From Priestia megaterium (GTDB lineage Bacteria; Bacillota; Bacilli; Bacillales; Bacillaceae_H): a DNA stretch of 64,000 nt. The notes beneath the pieces were generated by a model. The model saw only the letters and a list, made by a program, of their open reading frames with translations. It ran no database searches and had not been told where the DNA came from. Below, in pieces: positions 43,756-53,542 of the stretch. Position 1 is the stretch's first letter, and each line of letters starts with the position of its first letter. Position numbers and translations under genes: made by a program. The stretch lies in the NCBI RefSeq assembly GCF_023824195.1, contig NZ_CP085442.1:720001-784000 (forward strand), written 5' to 3'.

Positions 43756-46377
43756 ATGGATCCAATGAGAGAAGAGTTAGGGATATTATCTGATAAAGAA
43801 ATGACGTTGCAAACTCTTAATCTGAATAATATACCGTCTGTTGAATTAGTTGACCCCAAAACCTGTTCATATCCAGTGATAGGGAGGAAGTATGGTCACC
43901 ATAGCGGAAGAGATATTGTTATCGTAAATACAAAGGACCAAGCAATATATGAAGGATATGATTATTTTACGAAAATATATGCAATAGACAAAGAATATTG
44001 TCTAGAAGTAGAAGGACTGAGCGTAAAAACAGTACAAGTAGTGACCAGTGAACATGTTGTATTTAATGAAATACCCATTCGAACGCAAGCCTTCGGTTGG
44101 AAATTAGAACAGATAAACAGCATGGATGTACCGGAAATGCTGATGAACGTAGCCATTCGAGCGCTCTACGTAACGGGAGCTAAAAGCGGCTTTGTCAAAA
44201 TGGGGGTATTAGAAAATGGAGAGTGTATCGTCACAGATATTAACTCATCAGAAAGTGAATGGATAGAAAATCCATTAAAGCCTAGTGTTCCTTTTAGCAT
44301 GGGTGCTGATGTTGAGTTTATGTTAAGTTGTGATGGAGAGCTTCTACCAGCTTCTACTTTTTTTTCTGTTGAAGGTCCGGTAGGTTGTGATGAAAGACAA
44401 ATAGAGCAAGATAGCGGTGAGTATGCATTAGTAGAAGTTAGGCCTGAAAAAGCGAATTCATCAACAGAGCTATTTGAGAATATCCAAAAATTAATAGAAA
44501 AAGCATCTGCACAGGTACCATATGAAAATGTTCATTTTCGGGCAGGCAGCATGCCGTTTTCAGGGTATCAATGTGGAGGACATATTCATTTTGGCATCCC
44601 GCTTTCTTTATCTTTATTAAGAGCTCTTGACCACTACCTTGCTATTCCAGTAGCGCTGATAGAAGAATCTAAGACCGCTAAACTTAGACGGAAAACGAAC
44701 CATGGAGGTCTTGGACGCTATCGTGAGAAACCGTATGGATTTGAGTATTTAACTTTAAGCTCTTGGATTATCGACCCTAGAATTACTCTCTCCACTTTAG
44801 CTCTTGCTCAGCTAGTTGCTACCCATCATCATGAATTAAAAAGCGAATTTTTATTTCATCCACTTACGCAGCGTGCCTACTATCAAGGGAATAAAATCTT
44901 TCTTAAACGGATGTGGAAAGATATCAAGGCAAATCTTATAAAAACATCCAGCTATCCACACTATCAAAATGAACTATCTTTTCTATTTGAAATGATAGAA
45001 AAAGAAATTCCTTGTGATGAATCAAATGATATTCGCAGGAATTGGAATGTAAAGATTTCTAAAGAAGTCTATGACCGCGGACATATTATCCAAATCCCCA
45101 AAAAGCTCCGTTTAAAATACGGCCTCAAAGAGGGGCAGTCTACAATTGTTAGTGCAGGAAAGGCAATATCAACTGCAACTGTGCATTCTTATCCTTTTTC
45201 ATTTCGCCATCCAAATATGGTTCAACTTTCTAAATCTCTCCGTGATAAACTATCTCTCCCAAAAGATTGGTGCCCCAAGCTATCAGCTTCAGAAGGCATC
45301 ATAACTTTAGGTCCTATTATTGGCATTCTTGCTAACCGTCCTTTTGAAAGACAAACAACTTATTTCCACCATCTATGTCGCTTAGCAAATGAAAAGCGAA
45401 TGCTTGTATATGTGTTTGAACCTGAAGATATTGATTGGGAGAAAAAATTGGTTAAAGGAACAACTATTAACGGTGAAGGGCTTTTTCCTTTTCCTGCTGT
45501 TATTTATGACCGTTATTTCATAGATGGTAGAAAAAATATTTTAATAGATGAAGTAAGGGCAAAACTTCAGGCGATTTATAAAATTCCTTTTGTTAATTCT
45601 TCAAACTTGTTTCAGCTTACGGGAGATAAGTGGGCAACATATGAACTTCTTATGAAAGAATATGAAGAATTTCTTCCAGAGTCACGTCTCGTACAAAATC
45701 CTGCTGACATTGCAGAAATGCTTGATAGCTACGGAGAAGTTTATTTAAAACCGCTTGGCGGGGCCTTAAGTAAAGGAGTCATGCGCATCGTTCGCCGACC
45801 AACAGGCATCTTTTGGTTTGATCTTAATAAAAAAGAGCTGCATCAATTCAGTAATATGGAAGAATTATTTACTTTGCTTTCTCCTTTGATGAAAAACAAT
45901 CCTTATCTTGTTCAAGAAGGAATTCGCAGAAAACAGTACAAAGATAAAAATTTAGAAATACGGGTTTATATGCAAAAAAATGAAAAGCAAATTTGGCTTC
46001 GAACGGGGATGGTTGCGCGTCTCACCGGTGAAGATGTGCTAACGGAAGATTCTGAAACGAATATGCGCCTCAGTAAAATATTAAACAGTTTATATCCCGA
46101 TCCAACAGACAGAAGGCTCATTATAAACCAATTAGCTAAAATATCTAAAAATATTGTTGCAACAGTAGAGGAAAAAGTGGGTCCTTTTGGGGAGCTGGCG
46201 GTAGATTTATGTATAGATCAGTACGGTTCCATAAAGTTACTTGAAATAAATGCAAAACCAGATAGTCTATTTTCACAAATTAGAGCCTACAAGCTGCGTA
46301 CTTTGGCGGGGATTCGTCTGCTCAATTATGCGTCTTCACTGGCTGGTTACGAAGAAGAAAAGGAGGATTTAACATGA
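43756..46377 (+). CDS. Amidoligase fusion: GS-fold COOH-NH2 ligase (type 2) plus YheC/D ATP-grasp
   Basis: 873 aa, multidomain and probably cytosolic. Residues about 35-170 look like a shortened ATP-grasp half (IGRKYGHHSGRDIVI, AKSGFVKMGV...TDINSS). About 180-400 is a glutamine-synthetase-fold amidoligase: GADVEFML (183-190), VEVRP (226-230), GGHIHFG (274-280) and RYREKPYGFEYLTLSSWIIDP (321-341). About 430-525 resembles the YheC/D N-terminal module, and 525-870 is a full YheC/D ATP-grasp (DKWATYELL, YLKPLGGALSKG, GELAVDLCID...LLEINAKPD). Such enzymes join COOH and NH2 groups using ATP. First gene of a six-gene operon; its stop overlaps the next gene by 4 nt. Substrates unknown. Confidence 0.85.
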   Translation: MDPMREELGILSDKEMTLQTLNLNNIPSVELVDPKTCSYPVIGRKYGHHSGRDIVIVNTKDQAIYEGYDYFTKIYAIDKEYCLEVEGLSVKTVQVVTSEHVVFNEIPIRTQAFGWKLEQINSMDVPEMLMNVAIRALYVTGAKSGFVKMGVLENGECIVTDINSSESEWIENPLKPSVPFSMGADVEFMLSCDGELLPASTFFSVEGPVGCDERQIEQDSGEYALVEVRPEKANSSTELFENIQKLIEKASAQVPYENVHFRAGSMPFSGYQCGGHIHFGIPLSLSLLRALDHYLAIPVALIEESKTAKLRRKTNHGGLGRYREKPYGFEYLTLSSWIIDPRITLSTLALAQLVATHHHELKSEFLFHPLTQRAYYQGNKIFLKRMWKDIKANLIKTSSYPHYQNELSFLFEMIEKEIPCDESNDIRRNWNVKISKEVYDRGHIIQIPKKLRLKYGLKEGQSTIVSAGKAISTATVHSYPFSFRHPNMVQLSKSLRDKLSLPKDWCPKLSASEGIITLGPIIGILANRPFERQTTYFHHLCRLANEKRMLVYVFEPEDIDWEKKLVKGTTINGEGLFPFPAVIYDRYFIDGRKNILIDEVRAKLQAIYKIPFVNSSNLFQLTGDKWATYELLMKEYEEFLPESRLVQNPADIAEMLDSYGEVYLKPLGGALSKGVMRIVRRPTGIFWFDLNKKELHQFSNMEELFTLLSPLMKNNPYLVQEGIRRKQYKDKNLEIRVYMQKNEKQIWLRTGMVARLTGEDVLTEDSETNMRLSKILNSLYPDPTDRRLIINQLAKISKNIVATVEEKVGPFGELAVDLCIDQYGSIKLLEINAKPDSLFSQIRAYKLRTLAGIRLLNYASSLAGYEEEKEDLT

Positions 46378-47783
46378 AGCACTTCACATTAAATGAAATC
46401 CTTAAACAAACGGGGGGAGACCTTTGTTATGGATCAGGAAATCCTGTTATTAAACACGCTATAAACTACGCTAAAAAAGATATAGAGGATCATACACTCA
46501 TCTTTCATTTAGATAGAGAACCGATTAGAGGGAAGTATTGGAAAGAAAATCATTCAATTGTCGTTATAACAGATCACCCTGAGCTGTGCACGAACTTAGA
46601 AGGAAATATTATTCTTGTTAAAACAACTCAATTAGAAGAGGCTTATTGGAAATTTATCGAATACTATCGAGGGCTTTTTGATCTTCCTGTTATTGGTGTT
46701 ACAGGAACTTGTGGAAAAACGACCACGAAAGAGATGATCCGACAAATATTAATTGAAGATTATAAAGTGAAAGCTACGTGGATGAGTATGAATTCTATGT
46801 CTGTAAATTTACGTTATTTAACAAGTATTGATGATACGACAGAAGTAGCTGTTTTTGAGATGCCGGTCGCTTATCCGGGCTATTTAAAAGTTGCGTGCCG
46901 CTACTTTCAGCCACAAATACGAATTCTATTAAATATAGGCGTGCACCATCTCGCTGATTGTGAAACACCTGAAGAATATATGAAAGCAAAAGCCGAAATT
47001 GTAGAAGGCCTAGATCCAGACAGCGGCATTTTGATTTTAAACGCAGATGACGAAAATATTAAGAGAGTGCTTGATGTGAGGCATCTTCAAAATATTGTAT
47101 ATATAGGGAAAAATGATGATTCCCAATTTCAAGCAAAAGATATTAAATATGCTAACGGAGGAATGGCTTTTACTTTAAAGTACCAAAACAAAGAGTACGA
47201 TGCCTTTATTCCTGGATATGGTGAACATAATGTGTATAATGCACTTGCTGCCATTGCTGCTGTATTTTATGTGGGCGTTGATATTTCCGTTGCCATACAA
47301 AGACTTAGCTTATTTGAACAAGTAGAAGAACATTTGGAATTTAAAAGAGGAATGAATGAATGTACGGTAATTAATGATACATGGAACTCTTCGCCTTTAT
47401 CGATGGCTACAGCTCTTGGAGTTCTCAGTGATATGTCAAAAGAGAAACAGTCTATCGCTTTATTAGGTTACATGCCTCAGCTAGGAGAAGGGCATCATGC
47501 AATTAAACAATATGAAGAGATGGGGAAAAAAGCAGCGGAATCAAAGATTGATATTTTATTGGTAGTAGGAGAAGAAGCAAAAGCTATTGGGACAGGAGCT
47601 TTAAAATGTGGAATGGATCCTAACAAGGTCTATTTTTGTAAGACCGGTGATGAAGTATACAATGTGCTAGCTCCATATTTAAATGAAAATACAATAATTT
47701 TATTAAAAGTAACGCATCGTGTTATGACAAAACCTACTTTTAAAGAATTAAGAAACAAACTTATTCCAGACAATGAAGAGTAA
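46374..47783 (+). CDS. Mur ligase family protein (MurF-like), outside dcw
   Basis: 469 aa, three-domain Mur ligase: a short N-terminal domain (1-100), the ATPase domain with P-loop [13 protein letters not shown] (109-121) and a Lys in YMKAKAEI (the carbamylated-Lys position), and a C-terminal domain starting at [18 protein letters not shown], as in MurF (IxDxYNANPxSM). Forms an amide bond through an acyl phosphate, normally adding D-Ala-D-Ala to UDP-MurNAc-tripeptide. This copy lies among phosphonate and amidoligase genes, not cell-wall genes, so it probably uses a different amine or acid. Overlaps the previous gene by 4 nt. Confidence 0.85.
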   Translation: MKHFTLNEILKQTGGDLCYGSGNPVIKHAINYAKKDIEDHTLIFHLDREPIRGKYWKENHSIVVITDHPELCTNLEGNIILVKTTQLEEAYWKFIEYYRGLFDLPVIGVTGTCGKTTTKEMIRQILIEDYKVKATWMSMNSMSVNLRYLTSIDDTTEVAVFEMPVAYPGYLKVACRYFQPQIRILLNIGVHHLADCETPEEYMKAKAEIVEGLDPDSGILILNADDENIKRVLDVRHLQNIVYIGKNDDSQFQAKDIKYANGGMAFTLKYQNKEYDAFIPGYGEHNVYNALAAIAAVFYVGVDISVAIQRLSLFEQVEEHLEFKRGMNECTVINDTWNSSPLSMATALGVLSDMSKEKQSIALLGYMPQLGEGHHAIKQYEEMGKKAAESKIDILLVVGEEAKAIGTGALKCGMDPNKVYFCKTGDEVYNVLAPYLNENTIILLKVTHRVMTKPTFKELRNKLIPDNEE

Positions 47784-47796
47784 AAGGAGGATAGAC

Positions 47797-49314
47797 ATGA
47801 AGAAGACTAAACAGCTAAGAGAGTTGATAGAAAGTAAACAGCTAGAGTTTATTATGGAGGCTCACAGTGCGCTATCTGCAAAGATTGTAGAAGAAGCCGG
47901 ATTCAAAGGGATATGGGCCAGTGGACTGTCTTTATCCGCAGCACTGGGTGTAAGAGATAATAACGAGGCTTCATGGACACAGGTATTAGACATCTTAGAG
48001 TTTATGAGTGACGCAACGTCCGTTCCAATTCTTCTTGATGGCGATACAGGCTATGGGAATTTTAATAATGCAAGAAGATTAGTTAAGAAATTGGAGCAGC
48101 GAGACATTCCAGGAGTGTGTATTGAAGATAAATTGTTTCCAAAAACAAACTCATTTATTAAAGGTGAAGCACAGCCGCTTGCAGATATTAATGAATTTTG
48201 CGGCAAAATTAAAGCAATGAAAGACAGTCAAAAAGATGAAGATTTTGTAGTGGTATCGCGCGTAGAAGCTTTTATTGCAGGGTGGGGGCTGAAAGAAGCT
48301 TTAAAGCGTGCAGAAGCTTATCGCCAAGCGGGAACTGACGCCGTTTTGATTCATAGTAAAAGGTCAGATATGACAGAGATTGAAGCTTTTATGAAAGAGT
48401 GGGGAAACAGGCTTCCGGTTATTATTGTTCCAACCAAATATTATTCGGTTCCAACTGATAAATTTAGTGATTTAGGAATTAGCTTGAGCATTTGGGCCAA
48501 CCATAACTTAAGATCTTCCATTACAGCTATGCAAAAAACGTCCGCTCAGATTTATTACGATAAAAGTTTGATTAACGTAGAAAAAAATGTCTCTCCGCTT
48601 GAGGAAGTTTTCCGTCTTCAAAAAGCTGAAGAGCTCGATATTGCAGAGAAGCTTTATTTAAGCTCTGCCAATCATAGCACGAACGCTATGATTCTGGTAA
48701 AAGAATCAGCAAATGAAGCTTTAATAACTGAGCAGATAAATCAGTTAAAAAAAGTCGGCGTGACAAATAGTATAAAAGTAGATCGTAACAAAGCTATGGA
48801 AGATAAGGCGTTTCCTAATAAAGGAGAATTATATCATCTTTATGCTGCAAGAGATAAGCTAGGGACGGCTACTTTAATAAGCGATAGTAACATCGTGTAT
48901 AAAACACATGTTTTTGAGGAGTTAATTCATGAAAGTGGCGATATCACTATCGTAGCAGGAGCTGATTATGAGCTAAAGGGGAATCAAACATCTTATGTAA
49001 CTGCTAAACTTCCCTATTCCAAACAGCTGTATTCCAAAACAGTAGACTTGATTCAAATGTCGTGCAATCCAAACTTTAAAAACATTCATGGTGAATTCAT
49101 TGGTCTTTGGAAAGTTTCCGGAAAAGGCACTGAGGTTGTAAAAAAAGCTTTGGAAGAACTGGCACAAAGAAAAGATTTTGCTCAGCTCACGTTTTCTGAT
49201 TTCTTTAATTATATTAATCTAATTCACCCGGTTGCTGTTAAATATACGATGGGGTCATGGATAGATACCGAAACGTATACAAAGATTCAAAAAGATGGTG
49301 GGGAAAATGATTAG
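47797..49314 (+). CDS. pepM: Phosphoenolpyruvate mutase with degenerate nucleotidyltransferase-like C-terminus
   Basis: 505 aa. Residues 1-295 are PEP mutase, which makes the C-P bond by turning PEP into phosphonopyruvate: DGDTGYGN (81-88, Mg site) and the diagnostic [10 protein letters not shown] (110-119; EDKxFPKxNS). Residues about 300-505 resemble a nucleotidyltransferase that has lost its LAAGxGxR start but keeps the late block [13 protein letters not shown]...[10 protein letters not shown], so probably not catalytic. AAAGGAGG lies 6 nt before the ATG at 47797. It overlaps the decarboxylase gene by 8 nt, coupling the thermodynamically uphill mutase to the next step. Confidence 0.93.
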   Translation: MKKTKQLRELIESKQLEFIMEAHSALSAKIVEEAGFKGIWASGLSLSAALGVRDNNEASWTQVLDILEFMSDATSVPILLDGDTGYGNFNNARRLVKKLEQRDIPGVCIEDKLFPKTNSFIKGEAQPLADINEFCGKIKAMKDSQKDEDFVVVSRVEAFIAGWGLKEALKRAEAYRQAGTDAVLIHSKRSDMTEIEAFMKEWGNRLPVIIVPTKYYSVPTDKFSDLGISLSIWANHNLRSSITAMQKTSAQIYYDKSLINVEKNVSPLEEVFRLQKAEELDIAEKLYLSSANHSTNAMILVKESANEALITEQINQLKKVGVTNSIKVDRNKAMEDKAFPNKGELYHLYAARDKLGTATLISDSNIVYKTHVFEELIHESGDITIVAGADYELKGNQTSYVTAKLPYSKQLYSKTVDLIQMSCNPNFKNIHGEFIGLWKVSGKGTEVVKKALEELAQRKDFAQLTFSDFFNYINLIHPVAVKYTMGSWIDTETYTKIQKDGGEND

Positions 49315-50437
49315 TACATCCGTATTTGGGACTCAATTAAAAAAACTAGGTTTTCAATTTTATAGCGGGGTTCCTTGTTCCTACCTTAAACATCTTATTA
49401 ACTACGCTATCAACGAATGTGAATATGTTGCAGCAGCAAACGAAGGAGAAGCGGTAGCGATTGCTGCTGGCGCATCAATTGCTGGTAACAAAGCCGTTGT
49501 TTTAATGCAGAATTCCGGATTAGCAAATGCTGTTTCCCCTTTAACCTCTCTTATTCATCCGTTTAAAATTCCTGTCCTTGGATTTGTCAGTTTTCGCGGA
49601 GAACCTGGATGTCCAGATGAACCGCAGCATGAATTAATGGGAGAAATTACTCCTGCCCTGCTAAATACGATGAAAATAAAATGGGAATATTTATCTTTTG
49701 ATTTTGCGGAAGTTAAAAAACAATTACAGCGGGCTAATCAAGCTGTTGAAAATAATGAAAGCTACTTCTTTATTGTAAAAAAAGGAACGTTTGAGCCAGT
49801 TAAGCTTTTAGAAAAATCGATGAAAAACGTTACTCCTAAAATGAAAAGTGAACAGATAACAGCCGACGAGTTACCTTCAAGGTATGAGGCATTACAAGTA
49901 GTTAATTCACTAAAGGACAATGATACCATTCAGGTGGCTGCTACAGGAAAAACGGGAAGAGAGCTTTACGAAATAGAAGACGCAAGAAATAATTTTTATA
50001 TGGTTGGATCTATGGGGTGCGTTAGTTCCATTGGTTTAGGCTTAGCTTTGAGCAGAAATGAAAAGAACGTCATTACGATTGATGGAGACGGAGCTTTGCT
50101 TATGCGCATGGGAAATCTAGCAACCAACGGATACTATTGTCCAGCAAATTTATTACACATTCTTTTAGACAATCAAACCCATGATTCTACAGGGGGACAA
50201 CATACAGTCTCTCATAACATTAATTTTGTAGATATTGCTTCTTCCTGTGGGTATCAAAATTCCATTCATGTTCATAACTTAAATGAGTTAGAGACGTATA
50301 TAAAACAGTGGAAAAGTGATAAAAAATTAACGTTTTTATATCTTAAAATAGCGAAAGGATCTAAAAAGAACCTGGGGCGTCCTGAAATGAAGCCTTATGA
50401 AGTCAGAGAAAGACTGCAGGTGTTTTTAGATGATTAA
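49307..50437 (+). CDS. aepY: Phosphonopyruvate decarboxylase
   Basis: 376 aa, thiamine-diphosphate enzyme that converts phosphonopyruvate to phosphonoacetaldehyde and makes the pathway irreversible. N-terminal part with the catalytic Glu in [13 protein letters not shown] (about 47) and GVPCSYLK (21-28). The ThDP/Mg motif is [11 protein letters not shown]...[11 protein letters not shown] (about 260-298). The ATG at 49307 follows GGTGGGG; a GTG four codons earlier lies inside that site. Overlaps pepM by 8 nt and the following gene by 8 nt. Confidence 0.93.
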   Translation: MISTSVFGTQLKKLGFQFYSGVPCSYLKHLINYAINECEYVAAANEGEAVAIAAGASIAGNKAVVLMQNSGLANAVSPLTSLIHPFKIPVLGFVSFRGEPGCPDEPQHELMGEITPALLNTMKIKWEYLSFDFAEVKKQLQRANQAVENNESYFFIVKKGTFEPVKLLEKSMKNVTPKMKSEQITADELPSRYEALQVVNSLKDNDTIQVAATGKTGRELYEIEDARNNFYMVGSMGCVSSIGLGLALSRNEKNVITIDGDGALLMRMGNLATNGYYCPANLLHILLDNQTHDSTGGQHTVSHNINFVDIASSCGYQNSIHVHNLNELETYIKQWKSDKKLTFLYLKIAKGSKKNLGRPEMKPYEVRERLQVFLDD

Positions 50438-52271
50438 AACAGCTGTTATTCTAGCTGCAGGGATGGGGAGCAGGATTCGTAAAAGAGCTGGAAACCGCCC
50501 TAAAGGTTTTTTGATGATTGATGAAAAATCGATTATTGAACATTCTATTTCGAAGTTAATAGAAGCAGGAGTTAAGACGATTTTTATTGGAACAGGCTAT
50601 ATGAAAGAAGAATATGAAAAGCTAATGGTTAGATACCCTCAAATAAAATGTGTTTATAATTCTAGATACGAAACAACGGGAAGTCTGTTTACGCTGTATC
50701 AATTTAAAAATTATATTAAAGAAGATTTTTTACTATTGGAATCAGATGTAATTTATGAAAAGAATGCGTTGAAAACATTAGTAACCCATTCGAGATCAGA
50801 TGTCATACTAGCGAGTAAATTGAACGGTGCTGGCGATGAAGTTTATATTGAAGCTGATGAAAATAATAACCTTAAGAATATGTCAAAACAAAAAGAAGAG
50901 TTGAATAGTATCTATGCAGAACTAGTTGGTTTAACCAAACTCTCTTATGCTACATTTCAGAGACTTTGTGATGAAGCAAATACGCTGTTTCAGTTTAATC
51001 AAACGATCGATTATGAATATGGCCTCGTTAAAATTTCCGAAAAAGCAAATGTGTATGTTCATAAACTGGATAATTTGGCATGGTGTGAAGTAGATGATGA
51101 AGATCACTGGGCAAGAGCAACCACTATTGTTTATCCGATTATTAAAGCTCGAGAAGGTATTCCACATACTGTTAAGAGAAATATACTCCTAAACCCCGGA
51201 CCGGCAACTACAACAGATACCGTCAAATATGCTCAAATAGTGGAAGACATTTGCCCGAGAGAAAAAGAATTTGGAGAGACGATGGAATTTATCTCTACTG
51301 AACTAACAAAATTTGTTGGGAATCCAGAGAAGTATACTACGGTATTATTCGGCGGATCTGGAACAGCGGCAGTGGAATCGATTTTAAGTTCAGTAATTGA
51401 TAACGGTACGGTTGTTATTATCAATAATGGTCCATACGGTGAGAGAATGTGTAAAATCGCTGAAATTTATGGACTGAATTATTTAGAATATAAAAGCTCC
51501 GCCGAGCAGGCTATTGATATGAACGACTTAGAAATTTTTATAAAAAAGATTTCAACGAACGTTTCTTATCTGGCGCTTGTTCACTGTGAAACTTCCACGG
51601 GGCTTCTTAATGATATTGAACAAATTGGGGAATTTTGTGCAGTGAAAAATATCGAAATGATTGTGGATGCAATGAGTTCGTATGCAGCTGTTCCAATTGA
51701 CATGCGAAAAATGAATATAAGCTATCTGGCCGCAAGTGCAAACAAGAACCTTCAAGGAATGGCAGGCGTGTCGTTTGTTATAGCAAATAAAGACCGGTTA
51801 GAAAAAACGGAGCAAATAAAGCCTCGTAACCTTTATCTTCATTTATATGATCAGTATCGATATTTCCAAATGAATAAACAAATGCGTTTTACTCCTCCTG
51901 TTCAGACTATGTATGCCTTAAAGCAGGCAATTATAGAAACTCAGTGGGAAGGAATTGAGAAACGATATGAACGCTACTCAAAATCATGGACTACTTTAAC
52001 TCATGGAATTAATCGGCTTGGGTTAACCTATTTGGTTCCTGAAACACATCATTCTAAAATTATTACCTCTATCATCGAGCCTTCCGATAAAAAGTATAAT
52101 TTTGATATTATGCATGATTTTTTTTATAAACAAGGATTTACCATTTATCCTGGTAAAATTGATAAATTAGAAACGTTTCGAATAGCAAATATTGGTGATA
52201 TCACATATAGAGATATAGAAAGATTTCTTCACCTTCTTGAACAATATCTTAAAGCTTTAAAAGGAGAGTGA
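50430..52271 (+). CDS. Fusion: phosphonate cytidylyltransferase (PntC-like) + 2-aminoethylphosphonate transaminase
   Basis: 613 aa. Residues 1-240 are a nucleotidyltransferase (LAAGMGSRIRKRAG at 8-21, PKGFLMI, LLLESDVIYE, CEVDDEDHW) like PntC, which makes CMP-phosphonates. Residues 250-613 are a PhnW-type class V aminotransferase (LLNPGPATTT at 253-262, VDAMSSYAA around 412, PLP lysine in SANKNLQG, K439), converting phosphonoacetaldehyde to 2-aminoethylphosphonate. PntC-PhnW fusions are known, for example in Treponema, and lead to AEP on lipids or glycans. Overlaps aepY by 8 nt. Confidence 0.9.
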   Translation: MIKTAVILAAGMGSRIRKRAGNRPKGFLMIDEKSIIEHSISKLIEAGVKTIFIGTGYMKEEYEKLMVRYPQIKCVYNSRYETTGSLFTLYQFKNYIKEDFLLLESDVIYEKNALKTLVTHSRSDVILASKLNGAGDEVYIEADENNNLKNMSKQKEELNSIYAELVGLTKLSYATFQRLCDEANTLFQFNQTIDYEYGLVKISEKANVYVHKLDNLAWCEVDDEDHWARATTIVYPIIKAREGIPHTVKRNILLNPGPATTTDTVKYAQIVEDICPREKEFGETMEFISTELTKFVGNPEKYTTVLFGGSGTAAVESILSSVIDNGTVVIINNGPYGERMCKIAEIYGLNYLEYKSSAEQAIDMNDLEIFIKKISTNVSYLALVHCETSTGLLNDIEQIGEFCAVKNIEMIVDAMSSYAAVPIDMRKMNISYLAASANKNLQGMAGVSFVIANKDRLEKTEQIKPRNLYLHLYDQYRYFQMNKQMRFTPPVQTMYALKQAIIETQWEGIEKRYERYSKSWTTLTHGINRLGLTYLVPETHHSKIITSIIEPSDKKYNFDIMHDFFYKQGFTIYPGKIDKLETFRIANIGDITYRDIERFLHLLEQYLKALKGE

Positions 52272-52278
52272 GAAAAAG

Positions 52279-52701
52279 TTGAATCAAAAATTAGCTGTAG
52301 CAGTTATGGTAATAAATCAAGATCATCACGTGCTTCTAGTCAAGAACCATAGACGGGGATGGGAATTTCCCGGTGGTTTTGTCGAAGTAGGTGAATCGAT
52401 AAAAGATGCGGGTATACGAGAAGTTAAAGAAGAATCTGGAATTGTTATTGAAGTGACCAACTTTCTTGGAGTAGAACAAGATGTTAAAAGGTCTACTACT
52501 GTTATTTTATTAAAGGGAAAAGCGATTAGCGGAAAAATTTCTGTCTCCAATGAAACGCAGGATGTGGGATATTTTACGTTAGAAGAAGCAAAAAATATAA
52601 TTAAATTAGATAACTTTAAGGATCGAATGGCTAGATGTCTAAAAGAGACTGAAACACCATTTTTCTATGTTTTAAAAGACACGGGCTCCTTTTACGTATA
52701 G
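52279..52701 (+). CDS. Nudix hydrolase
   Basis: 140 aa. The full Nudix box is present: GGFVEVGESIKDAGIREVKEESG (GX5EX7REUXEEXGU). It starts with TTG, 7 nt after the stop of the fusion gene, with AAAGGAGAG about 10 nt upstream. As the last gene of the operon it may cut the CMP-phosphonate or another nucleotide intermediate, acting as a housecleaning or control enzyme; this is inferred from place only. Confidence 0.85.
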   Translation: MNQKLAVAVMVINQDHHVLLVKNHRRGWEFPGGFVEVGESIKDAGIREVKEESGIVIEVTNFLGVEQDVKRSTTVILLKGKAISGKISVSNETQDVGYFTLEEAKNIIKLDNFKDRMARCLKETETPFFYVLKDTGSFYV

Positions 52702-52751
52702 GCGGAAGGTTTCTGTGTTGTGCTAGAAATGAAGCCTGAACTCGATTAAAT

Positions 52752-52793
52752 AAAAAACTCTCATCGTCATGCGTGACGATGAGAGTTTTTTTA
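52752..52793. terminator. Bidirectional terminator
   Basis: AAAAAACTCTCATCGTCA/TGACGATGAGAGTTTTTTT; it closes the cluster and the convergent alsSD operon. Confidence 0.93.
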
Positions 52794-52812
52794 TCAGTAA
52801 AAGTATCGTTGT

Positions 52813-53526
52813 TTATTCAGCCGTCGCAATTTCTTCTTCTACATCATGGTCTTCTAAATTAGCATTTAAAAATTCACTTGTTTCCGATAAATTGAGATTT
52901 AATTTCGTTTTTTTGCAGATTTGAATTGTAACATCCTGAACAGAGACATCTAAAACATGCCCCCCTTCTTTTTTATATTCATCAATAAAGTGCAGGTGGT
53001 AGCCGGGAACACCGATGCCTGAAGAATATTCTGGCGTGTAAAAACCTGCTAGTGTTCCATTTACATCTGAAGATGTAAATGTAGGCTGATCAGCAGCCGC
53101 ATCTACCATAGAAGGATAGGGTTTCTCTTGCTTTGCAACAGTGCGAGTTTTTACTTCTTTAAACTTCCCGTCAATGCGAACTGCATAGAATAAATTCGGG
53201 CTAGGAATAAGCTCGTTCATTAAGGTTTCTAGTTGTTCACGATTCATGTCCTTTTCTACACGATAAGAGATATCTTCATAAAAGGTTGTCATAATGGCAA
53301 AAGGTGTTTTTGCATCTTCGCTAATAGGCGCGGCTTTCCCATCAGCAATATGATAAAATTCTCCGTCAAAGGCAATCATTTCACCATCCAATTGATTAAA
53401 CGTACCGATGCCGAAATCACCTTTCTTAGCTAAATCCTTATATGTGACAACACCGTCAAATACTCCGTCTAATAAAGCGATCATAGTGGAAGTTTGGTGA
53501 ATCGTTAATTTTTCTTTATTGCTCAT
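52813..53526 (-). CDS. alsD: Alpha-acetolactate decarboxylase
   Basis: 237 aa. Converts acetolactate to acetoin. The conserved zinc His residues lie in GYHLHFIDEYKKEGGH, and GDFGIGTFNQLDGEM and the AGFYTPEYSSGIGVPGYH run are family marks. 16 nt after alsS, same operon. The acidic C-terminal tail (EDHDVEEEIATAE) is common in Bacillus. Confidence 0.95.
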   Translation of the reverse strand: MSNKEKLTIHQTSTMIALLDGVFDGVVTYKDLAKKGDFGIGTFNQLDGEMIAFDGEFYHIADGKAAPISEDAKTPFAIMTTFYEDISYRVEKDMNREQLETLMNELIPSPNLFYAVRIDGKFKEVKTRTVAKQEKPYPSMVDAAADQPTFTSSDVNGTLAGFYTPEYSSGIGVPGYHLHFIDEYKKEGGHVLDVSVQDVTIQICKKTKLNLNLSETSEFLNANLEDHDVEEEIATAE

Positions 53527-53542
53527 TCTTTACTCAGTCCTT

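Noticed and set aside
47797..49314. Isocitrate lyase / 2-methylisocitrate lyase in place of PEP mutase
   Set aside because: The [10 protein letters not shown] motif and the following phosphonopyruvate decarboxylase are diagnostic for PEP mutase; lyases carry a KKCGH-type active-site loop instead.
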